A DNA stretch of 64,000 nucleotides from Pseudomonas sp. HS6. GTDB lineage: Bacteria; Pseudomonadota; Gammaproteobacteria; Pseudomonadales; Pseudomonadaceae. Shown here one piece after another: positions 43,260 to 53,145 of this stretch; positions within the stretch are counted from its first letter, which is position 1; every line of letters begins with the position of its first letter. The notes below the pieces were generated by a model that was given only the letters and a program-made list of their open reading frames with translations, did no database searches and was not told the origin of the DNA. The stretch spans positions 1,178,001 through 1,242,000 of the forward strand of contig NZ_CP067412.1 of NCBI RefSeq assembly GCF_023375815.1, given 5' to 3'. The position numbers and the translations under genes were made by a program.

Positions 43260-46200
43260 GCGCCTGGCTCCTGCCACCATTCTGGCTGCTCTAGAGGCTG
43301 GGCACTGAACTCTTCAACAACAATGTCAATCATGGTTTCGAAAACACTCTTCGCTCGCTCTAAATCGTTTACCTCCAATAACAGGCGCACAATGCCCGCA
43401 TCAGGAATGGCCCGTTCCTGAACATAAGAATTTGGAGCAGGCAGCGATGATCGCGCCAAAAATTCCTTCCAGCGCTTGGGGTAGTGCTTACCAACCAATT
43501 CCAGGCGCCTGATCGACTCTGAGTAGCCGTAGTGCCGCTCCGACCAACCGTAGCGGTACTGGTGTGCTCGGACTAGCCAGACAAACGCCGGCTTCGGGCC
43601 TTGCAGACGTAAAGCCAGATGAAAAGCCGGATCAAGTAGCTCGGTTCCGCGTGAGGTTGAGCCCCCGTCCTGTAGCAGTTGCTCAAGTGCGCGAAGAATC
43701 TCGGCACCATTACCCTTCCCATCCCAGTGCATGAGCCAATTTTGGATCAGCGTTGAACGCAGCTGGTAATCTACCTTCTTGCCAACCTCTGCTAGAAAAT
43801 CCCCGAGTCGAGCGGGAGGGAAATGTTCAAAATTGGGCGCATCTGGCTGAACGAGATCTGGGGCACCACCGAGGGATGCATGAGTCTGCGCCTGCTCGTT
43901 CAATGTCTCCCCAGCTTTCAAACTAGTAGTAAGATCACGATCCCATAAGCGGACCTGTGATGGTATCACCGCCCCTTCAGTCGTTCGCGAGCGAGTCTGG
44001 AGCGCCTGAACCGTTTGCTCCCCCAAGGCAACACTGAGCGCAACAGCGCTCTCCGGCGCGCTCAGGTCGACGCGTTCGGCAAAAACCGCAAAGGTATGGT
44101 CGGCGTAATACCATTCGCCCTGCGACAGAAAGTGTCGGTAGCAGCGTACGTAAACCTCAGGCAGCAACTGCCAGAGCAAGGCGGCAAGATCACAAGGCCT
44201 TGATCCAGAATCTTCCGTCATGACATCGATCTGGTCGTAAATGGGCGCTAGCCGGCTGACTGCTTGAACGGCTGCTGCAGGGTCTCTCTTCGCAATGTCA
44301 CCCACCACTTCCAGTACCACCGCCAAGCCGGGGTCCTTGCGCCAACCATAGCCGATCGCATACTCGTACGTCCGCTCAAGCAACTCATGAGCTAGCTCCC
44401 TCAGTCCATACGCGGTAGCCCAACTACACAAGTCCGCGAGCGCCGTAGCTTTTTCATTGAAGGGGCCAACGGTATGTCTGGCCGCTTGGACCTGCTCAGC
44501 GATGTAGGCATGCGCAGTTACAGCATCGAGCAAGCGGTAGTTGCACATGAGGAAATCACTTCGCCAATGCTCTAGCGCGAAGAATCCAGAAGCCTTGCAA
44601 GCGCCCCATTCTGTTGCCGGTAGATGGGGTGCTCCAGACCGTGTTCGCGTAAGCAAAAAAATGTCTGCGGTGATCAGAACCAGCGCTCTACGGACAGCTC
44701 GTAGGTCGCTCCAAGCTTCATGATCGCTGTGAGCCGGCCGCTCGCTGACAACGAGTCGGTATGCCACCGAAGCGGGTGGGATTTCACCACGGGCTAATAT
44801 CGCTGCTGTGGCATTGGCCGCGTTGCCCAGACTTAGCAGGATTGCAGAAAGCCATTTCTTTTCTGTCTGGACGCCTAGCCAGGACGGGGTCGGCGCTCCT
44901 TTTTGCGCTAGGCCCTGGGCCACGGCTGCGAAGAACAAGAAATGCAAATAGCGGGCGAAGTCATCCTCATCGTTGCTCGTGGAGCCAATGGCTAAAGCGT
45001 CATGAGCGCTTACTTGAGGGATGCGCCGAGCTTGCTTGGGCTGGTACAACAGGGACCAACATGCCGAAAGCGGATGCTTCCTAAAACCCAGAAATTGTTG
45101 CCAATCTTGCAATTTGGCTCCGGCCCAACCGGCGACCCGCACCGCTTGGACTTCGAACACCCGCCGTAAGCGCGCAGGCATCGGAAGATTGGCGAAAACC
45201 ATGATGCCTTCCAGGTCTTCAGCCCTGCTTGCGTTGGTCAGGAACCGCTCAAAAAGCTCTACCGAATTTCGATGCCGTCGCAGTAGCTTCAGGACGCTGT
45301 CCGGCTCATATCGCCCGGTGCCTGCCGCTACTTGCAGGTAGCGACTGATAGCCTCTTCGTAGTCTCGCGCTTTGAGAGTTTTGGCACGAAGCCGATCATT
45401 GATTTTGCTGCGCATCCGCTCCTGCACTTCACTAGCCCGCTCGACCTGATCTAATGACAGGTACAGGGTGGCCAACTGCTGCAGGGCAAGCAGTTTGGAC
45501 TGATTGACTTGTGAGGCTAAGAGCAGTGCTGGGTAGGGATCTGGAGTCAGTTGCAGCGCGCATTCGCGCAAGGCGTCAGCGTCCTCCAACTGATAAGCAA
45601 GTCCGTTTTCAACCCGGTGTTTGAGAGCTCTCTTGCGGATCGCGATTTCGAAATAACCCGCATCGAAAGCCACCAGCTCCGCGGCTTTCAGGATACGAAC
45701 GATCTGCCCGACTTCACAGGCACGCCTGAGAGCATCCAGCACCCACCCCCTGGTCGTACCGCTCAACAGGTTGTGTTGATCGCCCCGACGAGACTCGTAC
45801 AACCACAACCAAGCCCAACGCAAATACTCGGGTGCAAGCTTGTCAAGCCATGCCTCCACTTTTGGCCGCAGCATCTCCAAACGGCGCTGGTGATCAGGCT
45901 GTTGCGCAATGAACACGTATAAACTGCCATGAAACGCCTGCAAACCGGCGTCGACCGTAGCCAAGAGATGGCCGATTTCCGCCTCCAGGTTGACGTCCCT
46001 TAACTCAAGACAATGCTCAAGTGCTCCGGTAGGCCAGATGAAGCGATCCTCTGCTAGTAGGTGTAGGGCGTCGCGCACAGACCAAGACAACCGTTGCCAC
46101 AGCGTCTGGTAGTAAACTCGTGCATCGCCCTGCGGAGCAAAGTCCACTTGTTGTAATGTTGCCAATGAGACGACGCGTCGGTCATGGGCCACTTTCATGA

Positions 46201-47650
46201 ACATATAAGTGAGCACTAGCGGATGACCTTCGCTTAGTGCCATGAACGCTTCGGACAAAAGTGCCAGCTGTCGCTCTGTCGGATCACCGGGCGGTAATTG
46301 AAAGACGCCGGCCTCATGCTGCCCCCGGAGCCATGCAATGATCGAGGTCATTTGCATGCGAGGCAGCTCTACCCACGCGTGCGGATCAAGACCACTATGC
46401 ATCCGCCGAGGCAACTGGTCCTCACTCACGCGCTGAGTGCCTAGGATGAGTGTGATTCCCTGTGGCGCGGGGAGTAACTGCTTGAAGAGTTCATTCAGCG
46501 GCCGGATTTCTTCGTCATTCTCGCGCCAAACGTGATCGAGCCCATCAACCACCACGACCAACCGCCGTCCTTGCTCTAAGCAAGCCCGACCGCACGCCTC
46601 TATCCAGTTGCGTAACTGCTCGGGCTTATCCTCCAAATGAGCGACGTCTGCAGGGAAGTCGCTCAACAGCTGGCTCATCATCGAGCGGGCAACACTCTTC
46701 AAGCTAAAACGATCAGAGGAATCTTGCAGATCGAGAAAGTAGTGATGGCGGACGACTTGCATGCCCAAGGCACGAAGCTGTTCGCAGATGTAGCTTAAAA
46801 AGGTGCTTTTGCCCTGCCCTGGAGAGCCCCATAGCACCCGTTCATTCCAGTCGCCAGACTGAATCTCGTCGATAAATTCCTTTGCAAACTGGGGGTCAGG
46901 CGGCAGATAGCCTGCCGGTACCCGGAACTCCTGGTCCAACGGTCGAGGTTGCCGCTCGGAGATAGTACTGCGCAACACTTCTAAGGTGATGCGCCCGTCA
47001 GGGGCGGGAGCATTTTTGTGAATACTCCACTCAGTGGCGCGGCGTAAGAGGGTCAGCCAGCCGAGATGGTCCGTGTGATTTCCTTCTAATGCCGATGACA
47101 CCGTACCGCCCAGCGATTCATAGCCGGCGAAGCTATGGGAGAACTCGAAGTTCTCAAAGAACAGTGCGGCGCTCTCGGCGCCCCCCAAATGAGGTTCGAG
47201 TTCTTGACGAAGCCCCTCGGGTAACGATTCCCAACGTACTTTTACGTCGGCCAGATGAAGCGTAAATGCCGCGTCCGGTCGCCTATTCGTGATCAGGCGG
47301 ACCGCTCCCAACCGCGCCAAGCCAACGCGAAAGAACGCACTCGACCACTTCTCCAGCAATGACCTACCGCGCTGCCCTTTGCGGGTGGTCAGCCAGCTCC
47401 ATGACAGCGCATTGCTGGGGTCAAAGACATCAACAGTGAATTTAACCTGGATTAGGTCTACCCTGCCGTCGATTCGTTGAGCCACGATGTCATCTAGACC
47501 TTGAGCATCTTTCTCGTCATCTGCCTCGAATTTGACCCAGTCATAAAGTGAAGGTGTATCAAGCCAGTCACACAGTAGCTTGATCCCCACCAGTGTCTGG
47601 TACATGTACCCGCTGGCGGGTATAGCGCTACGTTTAATGCCCACGCTCAT
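43256..47650 (-). CDS. Cap4-like nuclease-STAND NTPase, Avs-like candidate
   Basis: A 1464-residue protein. Residues 14-70 carry a Cap4/DUF4297-type dsDNA nuclease core: G-Y-M-Y-Q at 14-18, E42, D53-D54 and Q68-V-K70. Residues about 250-450 form a STAND-type NTPase: Walker A G275-S-P-G-Q-G-K-S282, Walker B V-V-V-V-D-G-L-D (365-372), and an L-I-L-G-T-Q-R strand as sensor. The last ~900 residues are helical, TPR-like, as in target-sensing domains. Nuclease-STAND-repeat order is that of Avs/AVAST antiphage sensors. It is coupled by ATGA to a 482-residue partner, which classical Avs proteins mostly lack. Which phage component it might sense cannot be read. Confidence 0.7.
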   Translation of the reverse strand: MSVGIKRSAIPASGYMYQTLVGIKLLCDWLDTPSLYDWVKFEADDEKDAQGLDDIVAQRIDGRVDLIQVKFTVDVFDPSNALSWSWLTTRKGQRGRSLLEKWSSAFFRVGLARLGAVRLITNRRPDAAFTLHLADVKVRWESLPEGLRQELEPHLGGAESAALFFENFEFSHSFAGYESLGGTVSSALEGNHTDHLGWLTLLRRATEWSIHKNAPAPDGRITLEVLRSTISERQPRPLDQEFRVPAGYLPPDPQFAKEFIDEIQSGDWNERVLWGSPGQGKSTFLSYICEQLRALGMQVVRHHYFLDLQDSSDRFSLKSVARSMMSQLLSDFPADVAHLEDKPEQLRNWIEACGRACLEQGRRLVVVVDGLDHVWRENDEEIRPLNELFKQLLPAPQGITLILGTQRVSEDQLPRRMHSGLDPHAWVELPRMQMTSIIAWLRGQHEAGVFQLPPGDPTERQLALLSEAFMALSEGHPLVLTYMFMKVAHDRRVVSLATLQQVDFAPQGDARVYYQTLWQRLSWSVRDALHLLAEDRFIWPTGALEHCLELRDVNLEAEIGHLLATVDAGLQAFHGSLYVFIAQQPDHQRRLEMLRPKVEAWLDKLAPEYLRWAWLWLYESRRGDQHNLLSGTTRGWVLDALRRACEVGQIVRILKAAELVAFDAGYFEIAIRKRALKHRVENGLAYQLEDADALRECALQLTPDPYPALLLASQVNQSKLLALQQLATLYLSLDQVERASEVQERMRSKINDRLRAKTLKARDYEEAISRYLQVAAGTGRYEPDSVLKLLRRHRNSVELFERFLTNASRAEDLEGIMVFANLPMPARLRRVFEVQAVRVAGWAGAKLQDWQQFLGFRKHPLSACWSLLYQPKQARRIPQVSAHDALAIGSTSNDEDDFARYLHFLFFAAVAQGLAQKGAPTPSWLGVQTEKKWLSAILLSLGNAANATAAILARGEIPPASVAYRLVVSERPAHSDHEAWSDLRAVRRALVLITADIFLLTRTRSGAPHLPATEWGACKASGFFALEHWRSDFLMCNYRLLDAVTAHAYIAEQVQAARHTVGPFNEKATALADLCSWATAYGLRELAHELLERTYEYAIGYGWRKDPGLAVVLEVVGDIAKRDPAAAVQAVSRLAPIYDQIDVMTEDSGSRPCDLAALLWQLLPEVYVRCYRHFLSQGEWYYADHTFAVFAERVDLSAPESAVALSVALGEQTVQALQTRSRTTEGAVIPSQVRLWDRDLTTSLKAGETLNEQAQTHASLGGAPDLVQPDAPNFEHFPPARLGDFLAEVGKKVDYQLRSTLIQNWLMHWDGKGNGAEILRALEQLLQDGGSTSRGTELLDPAFHLALRLQGPKPAFVWLVRAHQYRYGWSERHYGYSESIRRLELVGKHYPKRWKEFLARSSLPAPNSYVQERAIPDAGIVRLLLEVNDLERAKSVFETMIDIVVEEFSAQPLEQPEWWQEPGA

Positions 47651-48140
47651 GTCGAAAAGCTCATCCTATCCATGGCTCCTGCGGAATTTGACGCTTGTCT
47701 TACAGTGTCCGGCAAACCCTAAGTGCTGGGGATAGTACGCCAAAGGGCGGCCTGCCGCGCGACAGCAGTAGCACGGGGCCCTTCATATGCATCCAATCAC
47801 CTTGGCAAATTGCTTCGTGTTCCGGGGGGCACTAGGTGGTCAGAGTGAATATGTAGGCAACCGACTCCACAGCTTCCACTGTCCCCTCGCTTGGCGCCGA
47901 GCTTGTTTTGGCCCTCTGTTGCCCACCCTGGTGCAACCCTCCCCCCGCGCCCCATGGTGGCAAGCAATTGCCCGTTCGGATGGGTTTATGCACCAACGGC
48001 ATCGAGGGTGATTGCTAGGATCGTAGATTTTAGCAAAGCCGGACTCAATGGTTGTCCTGGTATTAGGAAACACCATTACGGTGGCCAAGTAAGAAACAAA
48101 TTCTCGGGCTCGCCGCTGAAGAGAACTTTAGAAACTCCAA
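47651..48140. other. 490-nt gap, no gene called
   Basis: Between the start of the 1464-residue gene and the end of the AAA_13 gene there is no convincing coding frame. Open frames on both strands (for example 47840-48088 on the minus strand) have low-complexity, Arg-rich translations and no ribosome site. It presumably holds the promoter of the STAND pair. Confidence 0.35.
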
Positions 48141-50453
48141 TTAGCTGAATTTTCTCATCTGGATGAATCCCAGCGCGCCTTTGGCAAATGGCAGCAGCTC
48201 CGCAGCGTTGATTTCTACCCTGGTGTATCCCCCGGAGGTGTCATGATGAAATGCCGCAGCGAACTCGTTGAAGCTGACCAGCTCAGCATGAAGCGGATGC
48301 AATAGTGCCAGGGGATTTGGGGCGACCGCCCCTTTGACCTGGCCCAGCATGTCGCCCACCGTCTGCCCTTCAGTGAATTTTTTTGGAAAACATCGATGCA
48401 GGTGCCCCTCAACCAGTAAACGCAAGGCTTTGGCCACTTCGAGCAAGCTGACGGTAGTATCTCCATCGATGAATCGCTCAACGAGTTGGTAATGCTTGTA
48501 GTATTCCGAGGAGCAATAGTCATCTAGATCGAAATCATCCAGTCGACTGTAATCATCCGCATCCCGATGAAGGGAAAGCTCTCCTATCTTTCCAAGCTTT
48601 TTACGCGCTACACGCCGTTTGACCTCACGTAGAAAGTGGGCATCGTGGCCCAAAGCGATGACCTGTGAGCATTGGTAGACCATCTGTAGCACTGCCTCAA
48701 CCGTGTTATGACGGCGATGCTTATCCAAGCTGGTGAAAACGTCGTCAAGTACTACCGTAGCATCGGATCGATTGGCGTCGGCGAACAGTCGGGCAAGGAA
48801 GAAAGCAAACGCCAACGTCCTTTTGTCCCCTTCGCTCAAAGCCGAATGGAATGACAAGTCCCCTCCTACGCCGGGGCCAACGATGACAGTGGCGCCTCTC
48901 ACCTTCAGCGCATATTCAGAGCGCAAGCCCCCACCTCTATAGGTGGGGGCCAAGGCCTGGATCTCGAAAGGGGCCGCGAATTTACGGAGCCAATTGTTAA
49001 TGGATATTTGAAAATCCTTCAGCGTTTGCCCCATCAACCTGTCTAGCTCAGTACGAGCAGTATCTCTTGCGGCCTCTGCGGATTTCAGCTTCGTCTTTGC
49101 AGTGGCCAGCTCTGCAACGAGAGCTACAACCGGAGCATCAAACCTTGTCTTGCCGAGCATGAGCGAGGATCGAGATGCCTCAAGTCCCGAAATATCGGGT
49201 TTAGCCAGCTTCGCCTTGTATTCAGCAATCACATCATTGAGCTTGACGATTTGCTGGTTGAAGTCAGTTGCAATCTGGGCAAGTTCATTCAACCGCTCTA
49301 CCACTTTCAGGAACGGCGCGGAATCGAGTGCAGTTAGCGGATCGCCTTCCTTTTGACTGACTATTGCAAGCAAGTCTGCCTCAACCTGGCCGAGCACTTG
49401 CCAAGCAGCCACATTGTCGAGAACAGGAATATCGGCGACTCCCAGGCTTTCGGCCCACACGCTTCGAAGGCCCTGATTATATTCGTTGGCAGCACTCCAC
49501 CCTCCAAGCTTCTTATCACCCAGCCTCTGCAGCACAGTCTGACGAAGCGCGGTAATGCGGCGCTGGTATTCGGAGTAGGAGCCGTCGAAGTACAATTTGT
49601 AAGCCTTGAGCAAACTCAGCTCATTCGTTTCCTGGCCGCAAAACGGACATTCATCTTCTGGAAGGTGCTGGAGCCCCTCGGCAACCCATCGCTCGGTTGC
49701 TGGCCCTTTGTGTTTGGCAAAATGGGCTTTTGCTGTTTGTTCTGCGTTGACTGAAATACTCTCGAAGGAGCCTTCCAGAAGGCTGGGCAGACCTTCGAAA
49801 TTAAACGCTGGTATATCCACCATCTTGAAAGCTGGACGGCTCATTATCTGTTGGGATGCCCGAGCTTCGTTCAGTTGCCTGTCGGTCTCAACAATCTGGG
49901 TGTCGACATCTTTAATTGGCTTGAGCTTGGTAAATTGGCTGACCGACAAATTACCTCTATACCCCTGCAATGCCCCCTCGGCGGCGGCGACCTTCGCGGT
50001 ACAGTCCCGCACTGTCGCGGACTCGGTGTCGAATTTCGTCCGTTGGGCTACAGCCGCGTCGCCAAGGGCCAGATTGAGTAGCGCCTCCCGTTGCTCGGGA
50101 AGAACACCAGCAGTTGCGTATACATTGCGATCTACGAAAGCCTGGTTGAACACGTGAAGGTTCGGTTGCTGCCCCTTCCAGGAGGCACCATCGAATTCAG
50201 TGCTGAAGGGAGGTGATCCGGCCCCGGGACGGAATCGGAAATGGACTTTCTGTGAGGTCAGTGCGCCAATTGTTTTGCGGTCGATCAGATCCTGAGCGTC
50301 GAAGGTAGAACACGCCAGCAGGATCGATGACAGTGTCGACTTTCCACGGGCGTTATCAGCGTAAATAAGGCTGACTTTTTCCAGATCTATAGGCTTTGTG
50401 ATCCCCTTTTTGATGACACCGATGTTATCGATACAGACGATTTTCTCGAGCAT
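48141..50453 (-). CDS. AAA_13-type ABC ATPase, possible RloC/PrrC-like tRNase
   Basis: A 770-residue ABC/SMC-type ATPase. Walker A is A32-D-N-A-R-G-K-S39. A coiled-coil middle carries a zinc-hook-like C269-P-F-C272. The signature is L-S-E-G-D-K-R-T-L (539-547) and Walker B is V-V-L-D-D-V-F-T-S-L-D (567-577). The C-terminal ~120 residues hold R678-x3-E682 and H736/H737, the same order as the Arg-Glu-His triad of PrrC/RloC anticodon nucleases, though the Glu-His spacing is longer than in PrrC. The CxxC hook also fits RloC. So it may be a DNA-damage- or phage-sensing ATPase with a ribonuclease tail. No type-I restriction partner is adjacent. Confidence 0.65.
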   Translation of the reverse strand: MLEKIVCIDNIGVIKKGITKPIDLEKVSLIYADNARGKSTLSSILLACSTFDAQDLIDRKTIGALTSQKVHFRFRPGAGSPPFSTEFDGASWKGQQPNLHVFNQAFVDRNVYATAGVLPEQREALLNLALGDAAVAQRTKFDTESATVRDCTAKVAAAEGALQGYRGNLSVSQFTKLKPIKDVDTQIVETDRQLNEARASQQIMSRPAFKMVDIPAFNFEGLPSLLEGSFESISVNAEQTAKAHFAKHKGPATERWVAEGLQHLPEDECPFCGQETNELSLLKAYKLYFDGSYSEYQRRITALRQTVLQRLGDKKLGGWSAANEYNQGLRSVWAESLGVADIPVLDNVAAWQVLGQVEADLLAIVSQKEGDPLTALDSAPFLKVVERLNELAQIATDFNQQIVKLNDVIAEYKAKLAKPDISGLEASRSSLMLGKTRFDAPVVALVAELATAKTKLKSAEAARDTARTELDRLMGQTLKDFQISINNWLRKFAAPFEIQALAPTYRGGGLRSEYALKVRGATVIVGPGVGGDLSFHSALSEGDKRTLAFAFFLARLFADANRSDATVVLDDVFTSLDKHRRHNTVEAVLQMVYQCSQVIALGHDAHFLREVKRRVARKKLGKIGELSLHRDADDYSRLDDFDLDDYCSSEYYKHYQLVERFIDGDTTVSLLEVAKALRLLVEGHLHRCFPKKFTEGQTVGDMLGQVKGAVAPNPLALLHPLHAELVSFNEFAAAFHHDTSGGYTRVEINAAELLPFAKGALGFIQMRKFS

Positions 50454-50786
50454 GCGAATCCGATCCCCTACGACTGTCCCTATTTTCAGCGTTCCACGAT
50501 GGCTAAAGCATCAGTGGCATAATGCCGGCCTGAGCAATGTAAACTAACCGCCGGACGCTTTGAGCTTATGTACACGACATTTGCTAATCCAAAGACCGAT
50601 GAGCAGCAGTGCGAAGTAACACCGGGCCAACTCGGTATCGGTACCTTCGCGCATGCCCGTCGGTGGCGAGCCTGTATTAGCTGGAGATGTCTACTGCGCT
50701 GGGGCAGTCCATCTATGGCAGGGAGGTGTCTACGAACCCCGGTGCGACTCAAAAAGCCTGAAACGCGTGACGAAACTACATTTGAT
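50454..50786. other. 333-nt gap, no gene called
   Basis: A plus-strand stretch around 50650-50780 reads in one frame like a decayed zinc-ribbon-type fragment, but with no start or continuous frame. Nothing firm can be assigned. The promoter of the AAA_13 gene is expected here. Confidence 0.3.
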
Positions 50787-51887
50787 TTATGGGTCGATCT
50801 TGCGACGCAGCCACGACAATGGCCCAAAAATGCAGAAGACGATATAGAGCAGTGTTCGCATAAATGCTCGCACCGGCCACCATGCAGGCTTCCATTTAAC
50901 ATTGAGTTCAAAGACCCCTTCAGGCCTGAAATGAGCCAGCGGATGAGTTAGGAAGCTATGCCACAAACCATCATTTGAAATCAGTCCGCGTAAATTTTCA
51001 GGCACAAAGAAATCCGAGTGGCCGAAATTCTTGTTACGAACATTGAGAGCACTCCTCGAGGCATAGCCTACTGTTCCGCCGGGGCCCGCCCCCGGAATGG
51101 TGTATTGCGAAAACGGTACGGCCGTGTCCTTCGCTCCGACGTGATTTAAGACGGCTTCCACCCGACCTTCTGCGATAGGGCGCTCCCAATCAAAATCGGG
51201 ACGTACGATGCTGCCGGCAGTAATGACGCGCCCGAACTTAAGATCGATGAATTTAGGATCCTCCAGGATGAGCGAGAAGAGACGGGTGCCGAAGCTATGC
51301 GCAATGATGTCGGGGCTTGAGGGGCGTTGGCTATCCATCGCCTGATTGATCGCAATCCTGATTCTCTCACCTAGCTGCCTTGCTAGCCTTCGATGGAGTG
51401 GCTTTATCAGGACGTCTACTGTCGCCCAGCCATATTTATAAATGAGCACTGGGGCTGAGTAGCGAAGTCGATTGGCGATCTGCCAACTGAACTCTTCCTG
51501 CCAGGGAGCGCGACTGTTCATGCCATGGATGACAATGACCCACCTTATATCGCGGCTGGTTTCACCCACGAGGCGATAGAAATACTCAACGATGACCTCC
51601 TCGCCTTCCAACTGATAATCAGCGTGGCAATTCGGGCACATCGTGATCGTTTTAGCTGTGCCGGGCGCAAACACGTAAGGGCAAAGCGGGCATCGATAGG
51701 TCTCGATTCTTCGTGCTGCAGCTGATGCCACCAGTTCTTCGATAAAGGCATGTAGTGCTTGGTCGCTCGCCTGCACACCGACCGCCTGCGCGAAATGCGC
51801 GAGTGTGAATTCCAGGCCGTCACCTAGCTCTAGGCGCCGACTAATTTCCGCTCTCCAGCGACTCGCCTGCGATTCTGAAGTGTTCAT
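50787..51887 (-). CDS. zinc-ribbon / alpha-beta hydrolase with C-terminal membrane anchor
   Basis: A 366-residue protein of unusual layout. Residues 66-87 form a zinc ribbon (C66-x2-C69, C84-x2-C87). Residues about 115-300 are an alpha/beta hydrolase: H121-G oxyanion region, nucleophile S198 in I-I-A-H-S-F-G, a probable acid at D254 and H290 in G-H-S-D-F-F. A hydrophobic helix at about 338-360 is followed by R-R-K, so the C-terminus is likely membrane-bound. It overlaps the upstream gene by ATGA (51884-51887). A lipase- or esterase-type effector acting at the membrane on a trigger would fit a defence role, but this is inference. I know no named system with this pair. Confidence 0.6.
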   Translation of the reverse strand: MNTSESQASRWRAEISRRLELGDGLEFTLAHFAQAVGVQASDQALHAFIEELVASAAARRIETYRCPLCPYVFAPGTAKTITMCPNCHADYQLEGEEVIVEYFYRLVGETSRDIRWVIVIHGMNSRAPWQEEFSWQIANRLRYSAPVLIYKYGWATVDVLIKPLHRRLARQLGERIRIAINQAMDSQRPSSPDIIAHSFGTRLFSLILEDPKFIDLKFGRVITAGSIVRPDFDWERPIAEGRVEAVLNHVGAKDTAVPFSQYTIPGAGPGGTVGYASRSALNVRNKNFGHSDFFVPENLRGLISNDGLWHSFLTHPLAHFRPEGVFELNVKWKPAWWPVRAFMRTLLYIVFCIFGPLSWLRRKIDP

Positions 51888-52867
51888 GCTTCGTTGTTGT
51901 ACCCCCAGAGAAGCTCAACAATTTTGAATACATCCTCCCGCTTGCATTGTGCCCAAATCCTGAGTCTCCCTTCACTACCATAAACTTGGACTGCAATGCG
52001 ACGACTCGTCCCGTGTTCCTCAGCCACAAAATGAAGCATGCCCTGTGCTCTATCGAATTGGCTGGCATCCACTGCACGGAGTACGCCCCGAACTGCTTCC
52101 ACGGATTCAATTCCTCCTTCAGCCAGAGTTGACGCCATCTCCACATAGCCGCTGTCGAGCTCGAACCGGGTCGAATGCACGCCCCTATCATCCCTGGCGG
52201 CCACCTTCACCGCTTGGCTGAGCGTTATCTTTGCGAAAGGAACATTGGGGCAACCGATGGCCACTAATGCAGCATGGATATCGGCGAGAACTGCATAGTG
52301 GTCAATCTCTGGGTTTCGGTGAATCAAGATCGCGCAATAACCATCACCGAAACGCCATTCGTATCGAACAACACTACGATCGAAGCGTTGACGATAGGCA
52401 TCAAACCGAAACCGCTCGAGCTCCTCCTCCACGATAAAATCCTTCGGCTTCCAGCGATTCCATCCTTCTTTGCTCTGGTGCCACTCCATCGATAATCCGA
52501 CATCTCCGAGACCGATATGCTTGAGCTCAAGCCCATCGGGAAAATCAAGGCTAGCGCTAGAGCCCAGAACGCCAGCATGCGGACTGGCGGCTATGCCATT
52601 GGCAAGCGCGGCAGCATCGATCTCTGGAGGTTGGAATAAGTAGAGGTGCTGATCGCCCCAGCCTTCTACCTCTGCAAGCCAGGCTTCCAGCGTCCCCTGG
52701 GTGATAACTTCTTCATCAATGGCAGAATCAAGGTTGCTCGCGAAATCTTCCTTCGTGACTCCGATCTTGGTGCCGCTGTTGCGTAGCAGCTCTTTGATGA
52801 AAGAATTTCCTTGGGCGACGACGACCCGATGCACCAATTCCTTGAGTTCCAGCTTGCTCAGCTCCAC
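51884..52867 (-). CDS. unknown partner protein of the hydrolase
   Basis: A 327-residue soluble protein that I do not recognise. The N-terminal 60 residues are helical and the rest mixed alpha/beta. No nucleotide-binding or nuclease motif is visible. A GTG at 52867 is preferred because AGAGGGAG lies 7 nt upstream; a longer frame starts at a GTG at 52894. Its stop overlaps the hydrolase start (ATGA), so the two are co-translated and likely form a pair, perhaps sensor plus effector or effector plus immunity. It diverges from the HEPN-like gene across a ~278-nt gap that would hold both promoters. Confidence 0.55.
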   Translation of the reverse strand: MELSKLELKELVHRVVVAQGNSFIKELLRNSGTKIGVTKEDFASNLDSAIDEEVITQGTLEAWLAEVEGWGDQHLYLFQPPEIDAAALANGIAASPHAGVLGSSASLDFPDGLELKHIGLGDVGLSMEWHQSKEGWNRWKPKDFIVEEELERFRFDAYRQRFDRSVVRYEWRFGDGYCAILIHRNPEIDHYAVLADIHAALVAIGCPNVPFAKITLSQAVKVAARDDRGVHSTRFELDSGYVEMASTLAEGGIESVEAVRGVLRAVDASQFDRAQGMLHFVAEEHGTSRRIAVQVYGSEGRLRIWAQCKREDVFKIVELLWGYNNEA

Positions 52868-53145
52868 GGTCGTACTCCCTCTGATAGTGCCCACCTTCGT
52901 ATCGGACTGACGTTAGCGAAAATCTCGCCCGCGCGATATAGCCATGAGCCATCATGCATTACTATGAAAGGATCCCCCGGTTTCATACGGTTTGCTCACC
53001 AGGGCACAGCGCAGCTTTTTGAAGTGCCAACTCAAAGAGCCAAAGGGCTAGGCAAGAGCCCATTTCGCGTAGGCGGGAGCACTGAAATTCGCAATACGTC
53101 TGTGCATCGCATAGGCGCAAATTAACTAGCTTTAGGTAGCACACC

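Noticed and set aside
47840..48088. 82-codon minus-strand frame in the 490-nt gap
   Set aside because: Arg-rich translation, no ribosome site, no domain.
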